DNA of 64,000 nt from Cryptomeria japonica. Its lineage: Eukaryota > Streptophyta > Pinopsida > Cupressales > Cupressaceae. The notes under the pieces are model-generated. The model did not search any database, had not been told where the DNA came from, and worked only from the letters and a program-made list of their open reading frames with translations. Each line of letters starts with the position of its first letter. The stretch's first letter is position 1. The stretch lies in contig NC_081412.1 in assembly GCF_030272615.1 (NCBI RefSeq), positions 339,504,870-339,568,869 of the forward strand, read 5' to 3'. Position numbers and translations under genes: made by a program. Positions 11,055 through 23,933 of the stretch are shown piece after piece.

Positions 11055-12906
11055 TCTATGGCACGCTTCCCGAGGCAGAATTTCGACTAATCCTTGGACT
11101 GGCTTAATCCTTAGTCCATCCTCGAACTATGTTTCGAATTTCGTCGCATTCTGGATTTGTTTGCTGTGTCTTTCCTTCAATTTCGGGTTTTTTCTCCCTG
11201 ACTGCAGGTGGAGAATTTTTCTTGAACTGCAAGTTTTAATGATTTCCATTGTTTTGGTCTTTATAGGGAAATCTTTAGCTTATTACATGTGCACTTTATT
11301 GAAAAATAAAAACTTGTAATTTGCTTTTTATTTCCCCTTTATTGTTTTTATTGTCTTTTGGCTTTTTTAGTTAAAATAGGGATTTTTTGGTTAAGTTACA
11401 AGTAAACTTTAATGTTTTTTACTCGTAATAGGGATTTTAAACCCCTATTACATGTGTGCAAGTGATTTAAAACTACTTGTAGGGATTTTATTTCCCCTTT
11501 GCAAGTGATTTTAAACTTGCATCTCTCTCTCAAAAACCCGATTTTGCCTTGTAAAAGAAAAAGTGACAATTTAAAACTTGCAATTTGGTCCAAAAAACCC
11601 GATTTTGCTTATAAAGTGCATTTTTGACATTTTAAACTTGCTATTTGGTCTAAAAATCCCGATTTTTGCCTTATAGTTGAAAAAGTGAAATTTTAAACTT
11701 GCTATTGTTTCCAAAAACCTGATTTTCACAAGTGCATGCAAAATCGAACTTGCACTTCTTTTCCAAAAACCCGATTTGCAAGAAAAACGTTTTTGTTGAA
11801 GATTTCAAAGCGAATTTTGTGGAGATTTTCTAGGAAGGAGAGGGGTTTGGGATTCCATCCTATTCTCATGCATTTGTAAACACTTTTCACGCCATTTGGG
11901 GTTTGCATTTACTGTTTTTTGGTCTATATCAGCAAACACGTGGTTCCTTGGATCCATGTTTTGGGCGATTTTTTCTTCACAAAGCAGCAAATTCCTAAGG
12001 CGTTTTTGCCTCTCTTGCCTAGGCATTGAAGGTGGATGAAGATTCGACCCTTCTTTGGGCCATTTTATTTGCCTTTGCTGCCACGTTTTTCAGTTTATGA
12101 CGTTTTTCAAAAACGTGGCTAGGGTTTGGGATTGCGGTTTGTGTTTATTTAAGAGCTATCCTTCTTCATTCCAAGACTGATTGCATCTTTTGGAGAGGCA
12201 TTTTCAGTTTTATGCAAGGTATGTTTTCTTTTCTTCGTTTCTTTCTTTTTCTTATTTTCTTATTTTCTTGTTTTTTTAGTTTTCCTTTCTAGTTGTAATT
12301 TTGTAAATATGTTGTTCTTCCCCAAAAAATCGGTTTTGTGAGAGATTTTCCCCTTGATATGCAATTTTTGAATTGCATTGTTCTTCCCCATTTTCCCTCT
12401 TTACTTGTATTCGGGATTTAAAATTCCAATTACAAGTTGGCTGGAAATCTTTGTTCTTCCCTTACGATTGAAGAATTTAACCATTTTTGGTTAAAATTCC
12501 AAGTTGAAAAGATGTGAAATACCCTCCCTTTCAAAATCGGGTTTTAAAAACCAGATTACATGTTGAAAAGTTCTTCCCATTTTCATGAAAATGACATTCC
12601 CGGATTTTCCGCTTTCTATTCATTCATGTTTCCCATATCCATACTTTCCATTTTCATCATTTTCCGTCAGTCAAATTCTCATTTTCCATCCGTTTCTCCA
12701 TTTGCAAATTTACAAGTGTACTTGCATTCGGGTTTTGAAAATCCGATTGCATGTATGTTCTTTCCAACTTGTATACTTGCAAAAATTCCCCCAAGATCCG
12801 AAATTGGTCAAAGTCAAGATTTTCCCATTCCCATTTATTTCCCCTCTTTCTCTCACAAAATCGTGAGGTTCAAGAATCAAAGTTTTTTCCATTTGAAGAA
12901 GGAAGA
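11055..12906 (+). other. Leader-like region upstream of the unknown long frame, with tandem repeats
   Basis: No coding segment is recognised. It contains the 60-bp repeat array at 11509-11800 and many shorter copies of the same words (ACTTGCA, CCCGATTTT) up to about 12,780. A TATA-like TATTTAAG lies at about 12,147, followed some 70 bp later by a GT-type donor (GCAAGGTATG near 12,220). This would suit a promoter and first intron of the long frame starting at 12,907, but that is inference. It could equally be the 5' part of an unrecognised LTR element. Confidence 0.35.
11509..11800. repeat. Tandem array of about 5 units, period about 60 bp
   Basis: Successive units each carry AAACTTGC, a short spacer, then CCAAAAACCCGATTTT, at about 11509, 11570, 11630, 11692 and 11749. 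The units are diverged from one another. Confidence 0.8.
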
Positions 12907-15900
12907 ATGTTATTTGTAGCTGAATATGATGTTGCCTTAACACTTTTAAGTCTTCATCACAGTATTCCAGGTTTTCAATCAATGTTAGATTTGCCGTCAT
13001 CTCCAGTTCCAAAAAAGATGAAGTACAAATATGACAAGTATCAGAACAAGGTTGCACCTTCTCAAGTTTCTTCCCCTTTGGATCATATCAAAGACACATA
13101 AATAGGGCAAGTGGATATGTCAGAGTTTGTCAAGAGGGTGGAAGATCCACAAGATAACAATATGCAGCGGCTGTTGGACAGCCATATCCATCTTGCATCT
13201 TCTTTCCCAGTGGCTGCCCTAGAACTTGAATTTGTCCTCGCTTGCGCCCATCATTTTGACAAGGAGACAAGAGTCATCAAAAATGATGATGGTGAAGCAA
13301 TAATCCTCCTTGACGCAGACACAATCAAGAAGGTCTTCAAAATACCTCCCGCACTTGTTTACATGGAAGTCTCCAAAGAAAGTGCAACTGAGTATTACGT
13401 GAAGAGAGAAAAAGATTGTAAACGACATATCAACAGGTGCATCCAAGAGCCACGAGCCTCCTTCTCAAGGTGGGTTAAGTTGTACCGTTGTGATTTCAAA
13501 TGGGAGATAGGAGACACCATAACCCTTCTCAGTAGGATAATGGGCCTTGAGCATTCTAATGTTTTTGAGCCTTGGATGTACCAGTTCATCATGTTCATAA
13601 GACAATCCCATCATATATCACGGGGAGAAGTCATCAGCGATGCCTTGTGTGAACAACTTGCAGCAGTTCCTTCCACCATGACTTTCTACATGAACTCATA
13701 TTTGGTATACTTGGCAGCATCACTTAGACATTATCCAAGTCTTTCTACCAAGGGTGATCGCTCACTTATACCAGTTTGGGAATATTATGATCAGTTGCCT
13801 TTGAGACCTAGCAGACTGCATTTTAGAAGAGTCCAACATGCATTCTTCGGTTACTTCATGTGTCAGTTTGACAGAACTCTGAGGAACAAAAGGGTATCAG
13901 ACGAGGCATGGGAAAGGGTGAGTGAGTATGGATGTTTGTTTCTACAGTTCCCCACCTTCACCTATATGAGAATTGGATGCTATAGTGGTCAGCCATATAT
14001 GCTTCCTAGATACCCAACTGATAGGATCATTCTTATGGAGTTGGGAAGACAGACCATGGTTGTCCACACTCATTAGTCTGCTAGACACAAGGTTGGAATG
14101 GGGATCTCTACAACAAACCCATTAAAAATTGGCCGGTATTCTCTTGTCACATCTGTTAAAGCTAAGGCCATGGAGACTAAAATGCAGGAAATTAAGCTCA
14201 AAAGGTTTAAACCTAGAGCTAATTTTGATTACAGGGGTATGAAGGAGAAGATCAAGAAATCCTTTGTGCACGTGCATCGCATTGAAGACATTTGGGTAGA
14301 TCTCCGCACAGAGGTCGAGGTTCTAAAGATGGATTACTGCAGGCTCACTGTTGAGCAAATTGTTGATTTGAACTTGGTGGATATCCCACAAAGGATGATT
14401 GATGATGGGCATGTCCTTGATCCTGAATATATTTCACGAAGGGTTGAGGAAGCTCCACTTCCTTTGATCCAATGGTCACACAAAGAGTGCATATCCATTC
14501 TTGAAAGATTTCAGCCTATCTTGGCTAACACCAACGCTTGGCTGAAAAATAATGATGTTAGACTCATAAAAATCAAAGTTCGAAAAGAAGATGATTCTAC
14601 GGGGCCTCTTGGATGTAAGTCTGAGATTCAGGTTGACAACAAGGAAGGTGCATCATCTTCGGGCACAAGGATCAAGTTGCGAGTTAGTCGGGCAGTAGTG
14701 CTTCCTCTTGAGGAAACGACAGTTCATGGAAAGGAAAAATCACGGTTTCATGTTCAGGTGGTTGATCTAGATAATCCAGAAGAAGGGCAGCAATTTGATG
14801 AAGATCCTAAGTCTCCAGTTTCAGCCTTGCCTCACGAGATCATTCCCCCAGTTTCCATTGAGACGCCTCTTTCTCCTCCTGATTTGCTTGTGGATGAATC
14901 TCCTCAGAATGCTATTCCCATTTCAGCATACGAGCCACCTCCTGATTATCAACAAAAGAGTGTGTTGGAAGTTCCTGAGGATATTCCTACTTGCATCCAG
15001 TTGTCAGAAATTGATACTTCCACTTCTGATTTTGAAGAGTTAATGAGGCAATCTTCATGCCCATTGGTAACTGAGCAAACCGTGGTCGCTGTCCAAACAA
15101 ATATTCTTCCAAGGATGACCACGGTGATTCAAACAGAAACTGCTTCTCCTTTGCCTACAACTGCTACTGAAGGGGAGTTAATGACTTTGCCTCCATGGCT
15201 TAGCTCTTTTACTCCAAAAAGGAAGAAGCAAGAAATCTCACCTGATGCCTTTGATTATCAACAACTAAAACAATCTAGATCCAAGGTTGCTAAGAAGGCC
15301 AAGACTATCTCCAGAGTAACTGTTGACAGTAACAAGATGAAGGTAGCTGAAATTGTTGAACTTATTGTAGATAAGCCACTTGAAGAAATGTCAGCTGCTG
15401 ATTACAAGGTTACGAGGATAGAATTGGGTAAACAAACGCATGAGGTGATTAAACATGATGCTCAGTTTTCTGTAGCTTCGATGGTACAACAGTGTGATGA
15501 ACTTCTAGCAAAGAAAGACAAGCTAGAAGAGGAAAACCGACAACTTATGGCAGTTGTTCATAAAATCACAAAACCTGCTGCTGAAGGGAGTAACTCCATA
15601 GGTTCTTCTGGTTCCCAAGAATCAATTCGTGGAGTGGAAAGGGCTGCTCAGAAGGTACAAGCACTGGATTCCTGGTTTGATCAGCTTCATGATCTATGTG
15701 CACAGGTGATAAAAGACATTTTTCAGATGATGTCTAAGTTGGAAACCATTGAGGAGAAACTGGATTAGACTTCCGATACTTTCAAAAAGAATCTGGAAAG
15801 TGTTGAAGATAGTTTGAAAATCTGGTGTACCATGCCTCAACAACAGTTGAATGTTCTACAGGAGCATGCCATCATCTCTTCTAGGGTCATGTACTTGGAA

Positions 15901-16416
15901 TTTGAAGAGCTTCTAGAAAACAAGGCCCTTGTTCTTAAATCCCTCATTGAGGAGATCGGTGATGCAACGAGATTCCGGGGTGAAGTTTTCCGAGATATTG
16001 TCTCACATTGTGAAAGGGCCTCTTGCAACATATTAAGTTAGGATGGTGAGCTGATTCCAGAAGAAGTTGTTCTTGCTGATTTATAGATGAGGATTCATAA
16101 TGAATGGAGGAGCGAACAATTCTCGGCCGCTTCAATTCAAATATTGATGAAACACCAAGCCTTTTTGCATGAAATCGAGTCCATCCTGGATAAAAACAGC
16201 TCTGCGCTCCTTCGGTGTCATGATACTATCGTGAAGACCACGGTTGTTGCCAAGAACACCCATGAACCGAATCTCAAGGAACTGCAAATGAGCATCCATA
16301 AGTTTAAAGGATTCGTGTCTTCATGTGCTGTAATTTTGTTTTGGCAAGTTACATGTAAAAGTCTTTTTGTAAAATGCAAGTTAACTCCTTACTTGCACTT
16401 TTGTAATTACATGTAA
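12907..16416 (+). pseudogene. Long unrecognised protein gene broken by five in-frame stops
   Basis: One reading frame runs about 1,169 codons from ATG 12907 to a stop near 16416, with no frameshift and only five internal stops: TAA 13099, TAG 14074, 15766, 16039 and 16084. Segment 13111-14073 is a globular region rich in Trp/Tyr/Phe (FKWEIGDTITLLSRIMGL, then EYYDQLPLRP, then FLQFPTFTYMRIG). Segment 14098-15765 continues it, then becomes Pro/Ser/Thr-rich and disordered, then has a Lys-rich stretch (KRKKQE) and a coiled-coil-like run (CDELLAKKDKLEEENRQL). The C-terminal part (15769 on) is helical. I do not recognise the family. The length, repeat-rich flanks and decay suggest a protein carried by a large non-autonomous retroelement or a plant-mobile-domain-like family, but this is unproven. 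Confidence 0.7.
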
Positions 16417-17311
16417 GGCAACTACAAGTTGTGTTCAATTAGGACTGTAATTGGAATAAGTCATAGTTAGTTATTGAATAAGTCTTGGTGGTTGAGAGAA
16501 TCTCTCAAGCTAGTTAGGATCCTCCCACCTTTTTCTCAAGGCTCCTCTTCTATAAATAATTGAGGGGTCTATTGTAATTTTTTTCTTTTTGAAAGCAAGC
16601 AAAAACTTTGCCAAATTTGCAGCAAAGAAGTCTTTGAGCTTTTATGTGTAAATTGAAGAATTGAAAGGAATAGAAAAAAATTGCTCAAGCTTTGAGTCTT
16701 TGTGCTACATTCTTGAGTTGGTGTTCCATATTTCCTTCCTTGCAAGTGTTTCTTTGAGAGCTTAATCGAATTTGATTTGCAGTCTTTGAGCTGCAAGTAT
16801 TGAAGATTAATTTAGTTAAAATAGAAGTTCTATTGGAAATAGCTGTAAGACTTTGCTCTTACACTCGTTCTCAACAGGATTTAGAAGTAGATTTTGTGAG
16901 AAATAGCTGTGAGTCTTTGAGCTCATACTACTTCCCATTGTTTTAAGTAGAAAAGAATAAGATATTTCAGTCTTTGAGTTGTTATAATTTGTTCTTGATA
17001 GAATTAGTATAGAAAAGGGTAGATAGGACTTCATATAATCAAGTCTTTGAGCTTGATATTGCTGTCTCGTCCCGAAGGGAGTGACGGAAGTCTTTGCGCT
17101 TTCAGGAAACTTCATTTCCTTTTTCTCATTTCATTTTGAAAGTGGTTACCGCTGTTTATATCAAATCGCTATCCTTTTCTGTGAAGAGAAAAGGATATTG
17201 TCTTTCTTGAAAGAAGAAGAAAGATTGTTGACCCATCCTATTTTATTTTTAAAGCTGTAGTTAGATAGGGGGAGCCTTCCCTTAATTAGGAGAGTTTTAC
17301 TCTCACGCTGT
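16417..17311 (+). repeat. LTR-like region with about eight dispersed AGTCTTTGAGCT words
   Basis: Non-coding. A TATA-like TATAAATA at about 16552 precedes a polyT-rich stretch. From about 16628 to 17100 the word AGTCTTTGAGCT, or close variants, recurs roughly every 50-100 bp (near 16630, 16693, 16783, 16850, 16910, 16972, 17042, 17090). This could be the 3' LTR or 3' untranslated region of the element carrying the long frame, but no matching 5' copy was found, so no LTR pair is claimed. Confidence 0.45.
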
Positions 17312-17362
17312 GGTTGAAACCACAATTTTGTACATTTCCCCAAGTGTACAAAATTTTCAACC
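17312..17362. repeat. Inverted repeat (hairpin)
   Basis: GGTTGAAA..TTTTGTACA on the left pairs with TGTACAAAATTTTCAACC on the right around a short loop. The left arm also holds the small palindrome GTGGTTGAAACCAC. It may be a fold-back end of an unrecognised element. Confidence 0.65.
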
Positions 17363-18329
17363 AACATGCTTCATGGACACCACCAACTTCCCATTCGGCC
17401 CATACCTGCTTTTTTCCCCCTTAGCACATCCTTCCTTTGCAATAAAACTATTGGGGGTTTGTTTCCCCAGACCTTGCTTCGCACCAAAATTCCCATCACT
17501 GCCATGGCAGGAGCCGCCGTGCTCCCACCCCAGTCCACCTTTCCTTGCACGACTAAATGTAGTTATAGTATCCTTACGGCGATGCCCATACCTATCGACA
17601 ATAGCCCAGGAGACCCGATCTTTGCGCAAAAATCCATCCAAAGGCGGTAACCAAGGCTTCCAAACCCTAGCGGCAGGAGCTCCACGTAGCGGCGTCGCAA
17701 ACAACATGCAAAATCTTTTTTTACAATTTAATTTTAACATTATGTTACTTACATTTTTTTATCTTCATTGACTATTTTGAATTTTCTCATCCATTGATCT
17801 TTCTAATTAATCTCCACCATCAATCAAATGTTAAGTGAAGCCTATAAATAAAATCCTTCACTTATTCATTTCCCCTAGATCACTATCAAGAGCACTACAT
17901 TATTACCAAGAGGTTGCATTATTATCAAGAGATCTAGCATCATTATCACCATCAAGTATCAAGCATCAATCTATCATCCTATTATCGTGTTATGATGGTT
18001 ATGCTAAATCTTTGAGAGCAACCAACATATCAGGCATTCAAGAAAATGTCAAAGAAACAATAGAGCAATCTAAGTCCTTTTCTATTGTATAATTTTTATT
18101 ATTATTTTATTTAAAGCATATATCTGAGGCTTTATTGATTGGGAGTGAGTGTGAAGTTGGATCTTGCATTGCATTGTTTCCGTTTTATTTTAGATTCACA
18201 TTTTCATCCTTCACACATATAAATGTCCTAAATGTTTTTTAATAGGAAGTTTATTGTATGAGGGTGAGATTAAGCTAATGATAGTTTAAAACACAACACT
18301 AAGAAGGTGATAAAAAAAACAAGTTTGCA
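17363..18329. other. No gene recognised
   Basis: It contains a more GC-rich block at 17,370-17,740 that is open on both strands (127 codons on minus, 153 on +). I recognise no family in either translation. The rest is AT-rich with no features. Confidence 0.35.
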
Positions 18330-19170
18330 CAATAAAGACGAGAAGCACACACTATGTGGGAGGATGTGTCTCCAGTTCATTATTGATATCTATGAAAGGA
18401 AAATGATTCTAGAAAACACAAAATACTCCATCTAATTCATGAAAGCTTTTTAACACTCTTTGGTGCACTTGAATCTTGTGTCTTCATGCAAGAATGTTTC
18501 CATGGGTGCGATAATAGTTGCATATTCCCTTATAAACTTCGGGTAAAAGATTATATGATCTAATAAGCTTTACACCTTACTTGGGTTGTTTGGTGGATTT
18601 AAGGTCAAAACTGTTTTTTTCTTTTCTTGATCAATCAAGATCCCCTCACCACATACATATCCCAACAAAACTTTGAATCGATCAAAAAATGATAACTTTT
18701 TGAGGTTGAATGCAATTTGTAGTACCCTACATCTCTTGAACACGAGCGCTTTAATTTATACAAATGTTTTCTGAGAAGTGAGAACACTTCTTAATCATTC
18801 AAATAAACTTCAAGAAAATCGTGGCCAGAATCCTTGGAAACTTTATCAGAGCATTCTTTAATCTAAAGGGAATCATCTTAAAGACAAACAACCCTCATTT
18901 TGTGATGATGGCAACCTTCGTACTTCCTTCTTTTGTAGTTGTTACTATACCAATTCATAGAATCTTGATGCAAATTAGATCTAAATTGAGGACAAAGGAA
19001 AAAGTGGTACTACCCTCTTTTGTAGTTGTTACTATACCAACTCACAGAATCTCGACGCAAATCAGATCTAAAGTGAGCACAAAGAAAAAAGTGATTACAA
19101 CTATGGTATTAAGATTAGGCAGAATATATGAACCGATAAAGAAGGTAGTACTAGTTCCATACCTAATACA
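18330..19170 (-). pseudogene. Ty3/gypsy reverse-transcriptase remnant
   Basis: The minus strand from about 19130 to 18330 reads, in broken frames, blocks of a Ty3/gypsy polymerase in the right order. First comes a palm A block with LDL, then KMIPFRLKNAL (family motif M-P-F-G-L--AP), then the connection to RNase H: a hydrophobic G-(V)-C-EGI block, NPPNNPSKV, a FYPKFIREYATI block and APMETFLHED. Many stops and small indels make it non-functional. The palm A region is duplicated in tandem (87-bp period). No LTRs were found for it. Confidence 0.7.
18931..19104. repeat. Tandem duplication, period 87 bp, 2 copies
   Basis: The units start at 18931 and 19018 and share most positions. The duplication lies inside the gypsy remnant. 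Confidence 0.85.
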
Positions 19171-21343
19171 CAGCTAGGCAAGTACACAAGTATTATCTAT
19201 TGTAGCTTTCTCTATATTCAATATTATTGTTCATCACAAACTACCAGAAATTATTCTTAGCTCCTCTTCTACACTCTACATTCTCTTCTCATATTCTCTC
19301 TAGCCTTACCAGCACATCATGTATAATTCTTCAACACATTGTAAATCATATGGACATGTCTGCAAGCCATCTTCACTTTATCTATAGTCTTGGATTATGC
19401 CATGGAGTGTTGTACAATTTTGCATAGGTTGAACTTTGGTATCACTATGTCTAAGGTTAGATTTCACCTGCTTTGCAATCTCTACCTTATGTTTTTTTAC
19501 CTAGTTTAGTATTCGTCCCTTTAGATGTGATCCGGAGCCCATTTTTCACTTCCTAAATGATTTCCTGTTAGACACAAGCCTTATTTCATCACTAGAACCT
19601 ATTCCATAAGTTTCAAGTCAAAAATCCAAAAGGACATGTGAGAAAATGAGGATGGCCTTGACACTTGCTAAGATCCAATTGCAGTTCTCGTGGATTATTT
19701 CGAAATCCTAAGATTTTAATCATAGGTATTAACCTAACCCTAAATTCAATCTATAACCCTCCCATTTATAAAATATCCCTGATATGTGATTAAAGCGTTT
19801 CTAAGTTTCTAAGTTTTTGACGTAGCCACTCCTAGATACTATTTTTTTTTATTGCAACATCCACACTAATGTAATAGCAGGAAGATTTTGGTTTAGTTAA
19901 AATGTCTCATTTTCTAACTAAATGGATTTTACCACTTTACACTAGTATTATCTACTACCATTCACTACAAAAAGAATAGAATAACTTTAGAAATCCATAA
20001 ATGCTTTAAACTAAGGAACGGAAACTTTCATCAAGCTAAAGCATAAATGAAACTGATAAAGTACTGCTTATTGAAAATTGGAATGTAAATTCACAGAAGA
20101 AAGTTATGAAACAGTGAATAATATAGGAAAAGGAATTTGACACTTACAGAAGAAAGTTATCTAACAGTAAATAATATAGAAAAAGGAACTTGGCAATTAC
20201 AGAAGAAAGTCATGGAACAGTAATAAGATAGAAAAAGGAACTTCGCACTAGGAGGAGGTCACTTTCTAGGGTGCCAATGTGTTGTACTGACTTGTGCACG
20301 CTGTGTTGTCATTAGTATGGCCCATAATGCTAATACACTTCCAGAAAATTGTTTCAGTCCAATAGTTCACGTAGTCTGCACAACCAAAAATGGGAACATA
20401 CCAGCATTATACCAGGTGATAGAAAGATAGAGAAATAACAAGATTTACATTGATTTAAATGAAATATAGAAATTAACAATAAATGGGGAGACACTTGCAA
20501 AACCTCCATGCAATTGAGTGGTCCCAAAATACCTGCAAATACAAAGAATAGGAAAATTGTTTGGGAGCTTGCCAGGAGTGGTCAAATCCCTATGCTGGTC
20601 TTTCGACGACCACAAACAGTCAACGATATAGAGTATAAAAAGTAGTGCATGCTCTTATCCTATGTGCCTCTAGGAATTAAGAGTAGTGATAATAAATAAA
20701 ACTATGAGTATCAACCCTAGTCTATGGGCAAGACTACTGTAGTGTACACACTTGATAAATAGGTGGTTGTCTACACCAAAAGAAGTTTGCCAAAAGATAA
20801 TGGGAGATGCAACATAAATATTACACCAATATCATTCAAATAAACAACAATATTAACAAAAAATAGTGAGCTCTTTGGAATATTTGATTGATGTGCAACA
20901 AAAAGCAATCTTGTGTGAGGATTTGATTGATCAAATATTTGCAAAATGGTATAGACATAGGCACAAGATAGAAGAAACATAGACAATGATAAGGTACCGT
21001 GCAGCTGTTTTGTGAACAGTCTGTAGAGGTTTCCTTGTAAGTATTTCAAAGGAATGAAAAATTGATTTGAAGGTGTAATTATATATGTGGTTTTTTTTAA
21101 TGTTTACATTGTTTAAAGTTTCAAGTGCTGTGAGATTGATGCAATGTTAAAAGAACATTAGGACAGTAGTCACCTTGGTAGAAACTCTTCATACTGACAC
21201 TTGAACTGGTGGTTGAAGCGGATGATGGCAAAATGGCAAGGTCAACATGACAATGATTGGCAGGAGAGCAATCAAATGGAACCTAATAAGATAAAGCAAC
21301 ATGGTCAGTCAGGGGAGGTGTGCAGGATATCTGATAATCATGT
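19171..21343. other. No gene recognised; one short tandem repeat
   Basis: AT-rich sequence without recognisable coding or element ends, apart from the 53-bp array at 20093-20251. Confidence 0.4.
20093..20251. repeat. Tandem array, 3 units of 53 bp
   Basis: The units begin ACAGAAGAAAGT at 20093, 20146 and 20199 and are about 80-90 percent alike by eye. Confidence 0.85.
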
Positions 21344-22120
21344 ATTTCTGTCATATCCCTGCCCATATATAAGTTACCAGCCTTTGCAAGATGAGATGAC
21401 AGCATTTATAGTTGTCAAACCCAGGCAATTAATACAAATAGGGCCAACCAAGAATATAAAATAATAATAATATATGAAAGGCCGACTAGAGGAAATAAAT
21501 TACATTATCACTTCATTGTTAGGGACCGACTTAGATTCAAGGCTATTACCTTTTCTAAGGCTGACCCAGGTGCAGAAGATTAAAATAAATTAAGTTCAAA
21601 TATTATGGCTGTTGGCCGATCTCTCTTAGAAGATCAGAAATAAAATTAAATATATAAAGGCTGACCACTCTTGAATAGTCACCACACTTTGGAAGTCACC
21701 CCTATTTATGAAAGGTCGCCTCCTTTCAAGGAAAGGTAGGGTGTAGTATATGAAAGGGTATGTGAGATACAGTTAAAAGCAGGAAAAAAGAATAAAATAT
21801 TCTAGCAGATATAAGCAGAGAAAACCTTAGCAGTAAGGTTTGGAGCAGCCTTAGGGCAGCAAACATATGAATCATGTAGCAGATATGAATACCGCAAATT
21901 TGAAAGTAGAGTATGCATAATGAATAAGGGATCATCATAATAATCAATCAAGGAAAAGAATAAAAACAAGTATCTGTATAAAGAGGAGCAGTTCGTCTCT
22001 TAATATATCTGCGATCACGCATCTAAATTAGACCAGAAATCCTTAATATTGCTGGCAGTGATATTGTCAGTTAATATATGAAGCCAGATAATGTTTTTAT
22101 TTAGAATCTTCACATATTAA

Positions 22121-23933
22121 TTAAGTTACCGATTTGGGTACAGGTATGGATACGGATACGGGTATGGATTCGTGGGTATGGCAATTTTTTTTCCTAGAAT
22201 ATTTAGATTATTCATATTCATTATTTTTAAAAATGAAAAAACTCAAGTCTCAAAATGTCATTACACAATGAAAATTCAAATTATAATTGATATTTAATAT
22301 TCATGTTCTTCTTCATCAGAAGCATCAAGGTCAATATCAAAATTTGGTTCAATTTCATTTGAACCATAATCAGTTGTATTGCCACTACAACTAGCTGTGT
22401 CAAGTAATGTTACTCCGAGTTTCCGGGACGACATTTTTTTTTTGCCAATTTTGGGGACGGCTAGGTGATGGCAAAGGGGCCGACTACATAAAATATAGGG
22501 AAAATTTAAAATACATAGGGAAATTTCAAATGTTCATATGAAAACATGGATAAACCATGCATATATACATTATATCATATGAAAACATGGATATAACATG
22601 CATATGAAAACATTTTAGAACCTTATGTTTTAACATACAACATTTGCATTCAAAATTCATTGTCAATACTCAATATGCATTCATAATTCTGAATTCATGG
22701 TCAATATGCACGTGATATTAAAAAAATAAATTACAAAATGCCCAAAGGCTACATTGCTGCAATAGAGTTTCATTTTCAATTATGATATGAAAATACAAAA
22801 AAAAAGTGTACACTGCTGCACCTAATCTGCAGCTCATAACACTGCATCAAAATTAGAGTCCTTTGAGTCTCTACCACTATCATGGTCCATGCCCACCTCA
22901 TCCAACAGAATCCCAATCAATACCTCGTGTCTCCTCATCAACTTGTGTCACGTCTTCGAGATCAACATCCCACCGTAGATTCAACCTCTTTTCTTTCTAT
23001 CCTGCTTCTCTTCCTCTTCCAATGGTTGCTTGCTTCAAATCCTCTTGATGCTCTACTTTTTTTCCTTTCATACAAATGATCAAACGAGTCAAAATTTTTT
23101 GCCTAATGACTTTTATGGTGACTTGGGAGCTAGGGGTCCGCAAAACAATTAAAAAATGCCTTTTTTTGCAACTTGAAAGTGCTTTAAAAAAAAAAAGTCT
23201 CCCTGATGTTGGGGATGTTTGGCCATCCTTGGGACAGCCAAAGGCCCCCAACGTTAGGGGAAAGCGTTTCCGAAAAATGGGATGCCATTTCAATATAGGG
23301 CAGAAAGGGGGATGTCCCCCGACCGTCCCCAAGTCCCCGAATTTTCCCCGGTACAGGGATGGGTTTTTTCAGATTGGGAATGCGTCCCTAGGTTTCCTTG
23401 GTGTCAAGTGCAAAAGCTGGTTCAAATCCATTTTTTAAACATTTGAGAAAATCCCAAATCATAAACAAAACAAGGAAAGTGATTTCACAAAACATAAGCA
23501 AACAGCTGCTACATATGCATAATGTAAATCAACTAAAATCAATCTCATTAATCCTGATATAAGGTTTACTAGCCCTGTGTTCATAGGTATAGCTCACAAA
23601 TGCAACTGAAATGATATTTAATTGCTTGCTTGCTGGCATATTCTTATAAAAAATTCTGTCACAAAGTTGGGAAGAGTGAAACTGAGGTTTTAATGTATGA
23701 AAATATGGTTGGGTACGGTTTGGGTTCTTCCTGGGTGCCTAGGTTAGGACCCACAGAGAACCCAGACATCTAGGAAGAACCTAAGAAGGACCCACAAAGA
23801 ATCCAGGTACCCAAGAAGAACCCATAAGGACCCATAGAGAACCCAAGCACTCACGAAGAACCCAAACCGTGTCCGTACCTGAAATGTACCAGTACGAGGA
23901 CCCAAGATTTACTAGCAGCACCCGGTAACTGAG
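22121..23933 (-). mobile_element. hAT element remnant (1,813 bp) with 8-bp target duplication
   Basis: Exact duplication CATATTAA (22113-22120, 23934-23941). The ends are inverted repeats: TTAAGTTACCG on the left, and CTCAGTTACCG as the complement of the right end. The left subterminal part has GGTATGGAT-type repeats. The right subterminal part (about 23,720-23,870) has repeated AAGAACCCA. On the minus strand a frame ends at about 22308 in an acidic tail (FDIDLDASDEEEHEY), as in hAT transposase C-termini. The rest of the gene is gone. The ends resemble those of the larger hAT at 29310-36731, so the two probably belong together. It is itself split by another hAT at 22405-23400. Confidence 0.88.
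22405..23400 (-). mobile_element. Non-autonomous hAT (996 bp), GGGGACG family, nested in another hAT
   Basis: Exact 8-bp duplication GTGTCAAG (22397-22404, 23401-23408). G-rich ends carry GGGACG on the left and CGTCCC on the right. On the minus strand (about 23020-22830), frames read a hAT-like C-terminus with an acidic tail (DSGRDSKDSNFDAVL, then stop). A stretch including AAAATGCCCAAAGGCT (about 22735) recurs at about 58010, marking the same family. Third level of a nest: this element, in hAT 22121-23933, in the LTR of 21349-26406. Confidence 0.88.

Noticed and set aside
11509-11800. CRISPR-like array
   Set aside because: The units are diverged tandem repeats without unique spacers, in a plant nuclear context.
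16417-17311. 3' LTR paired with the region at 11-12 kb
   Set aside because: The two regions share only loose T-rich words. No direct repeat or target duplication was found.
17357-17740. 127-codon minus frame in a GC-rich patch
   Set aside because: The + strand is open as well (153 codons). Neither translation is recognisable, so no gene is claimed.
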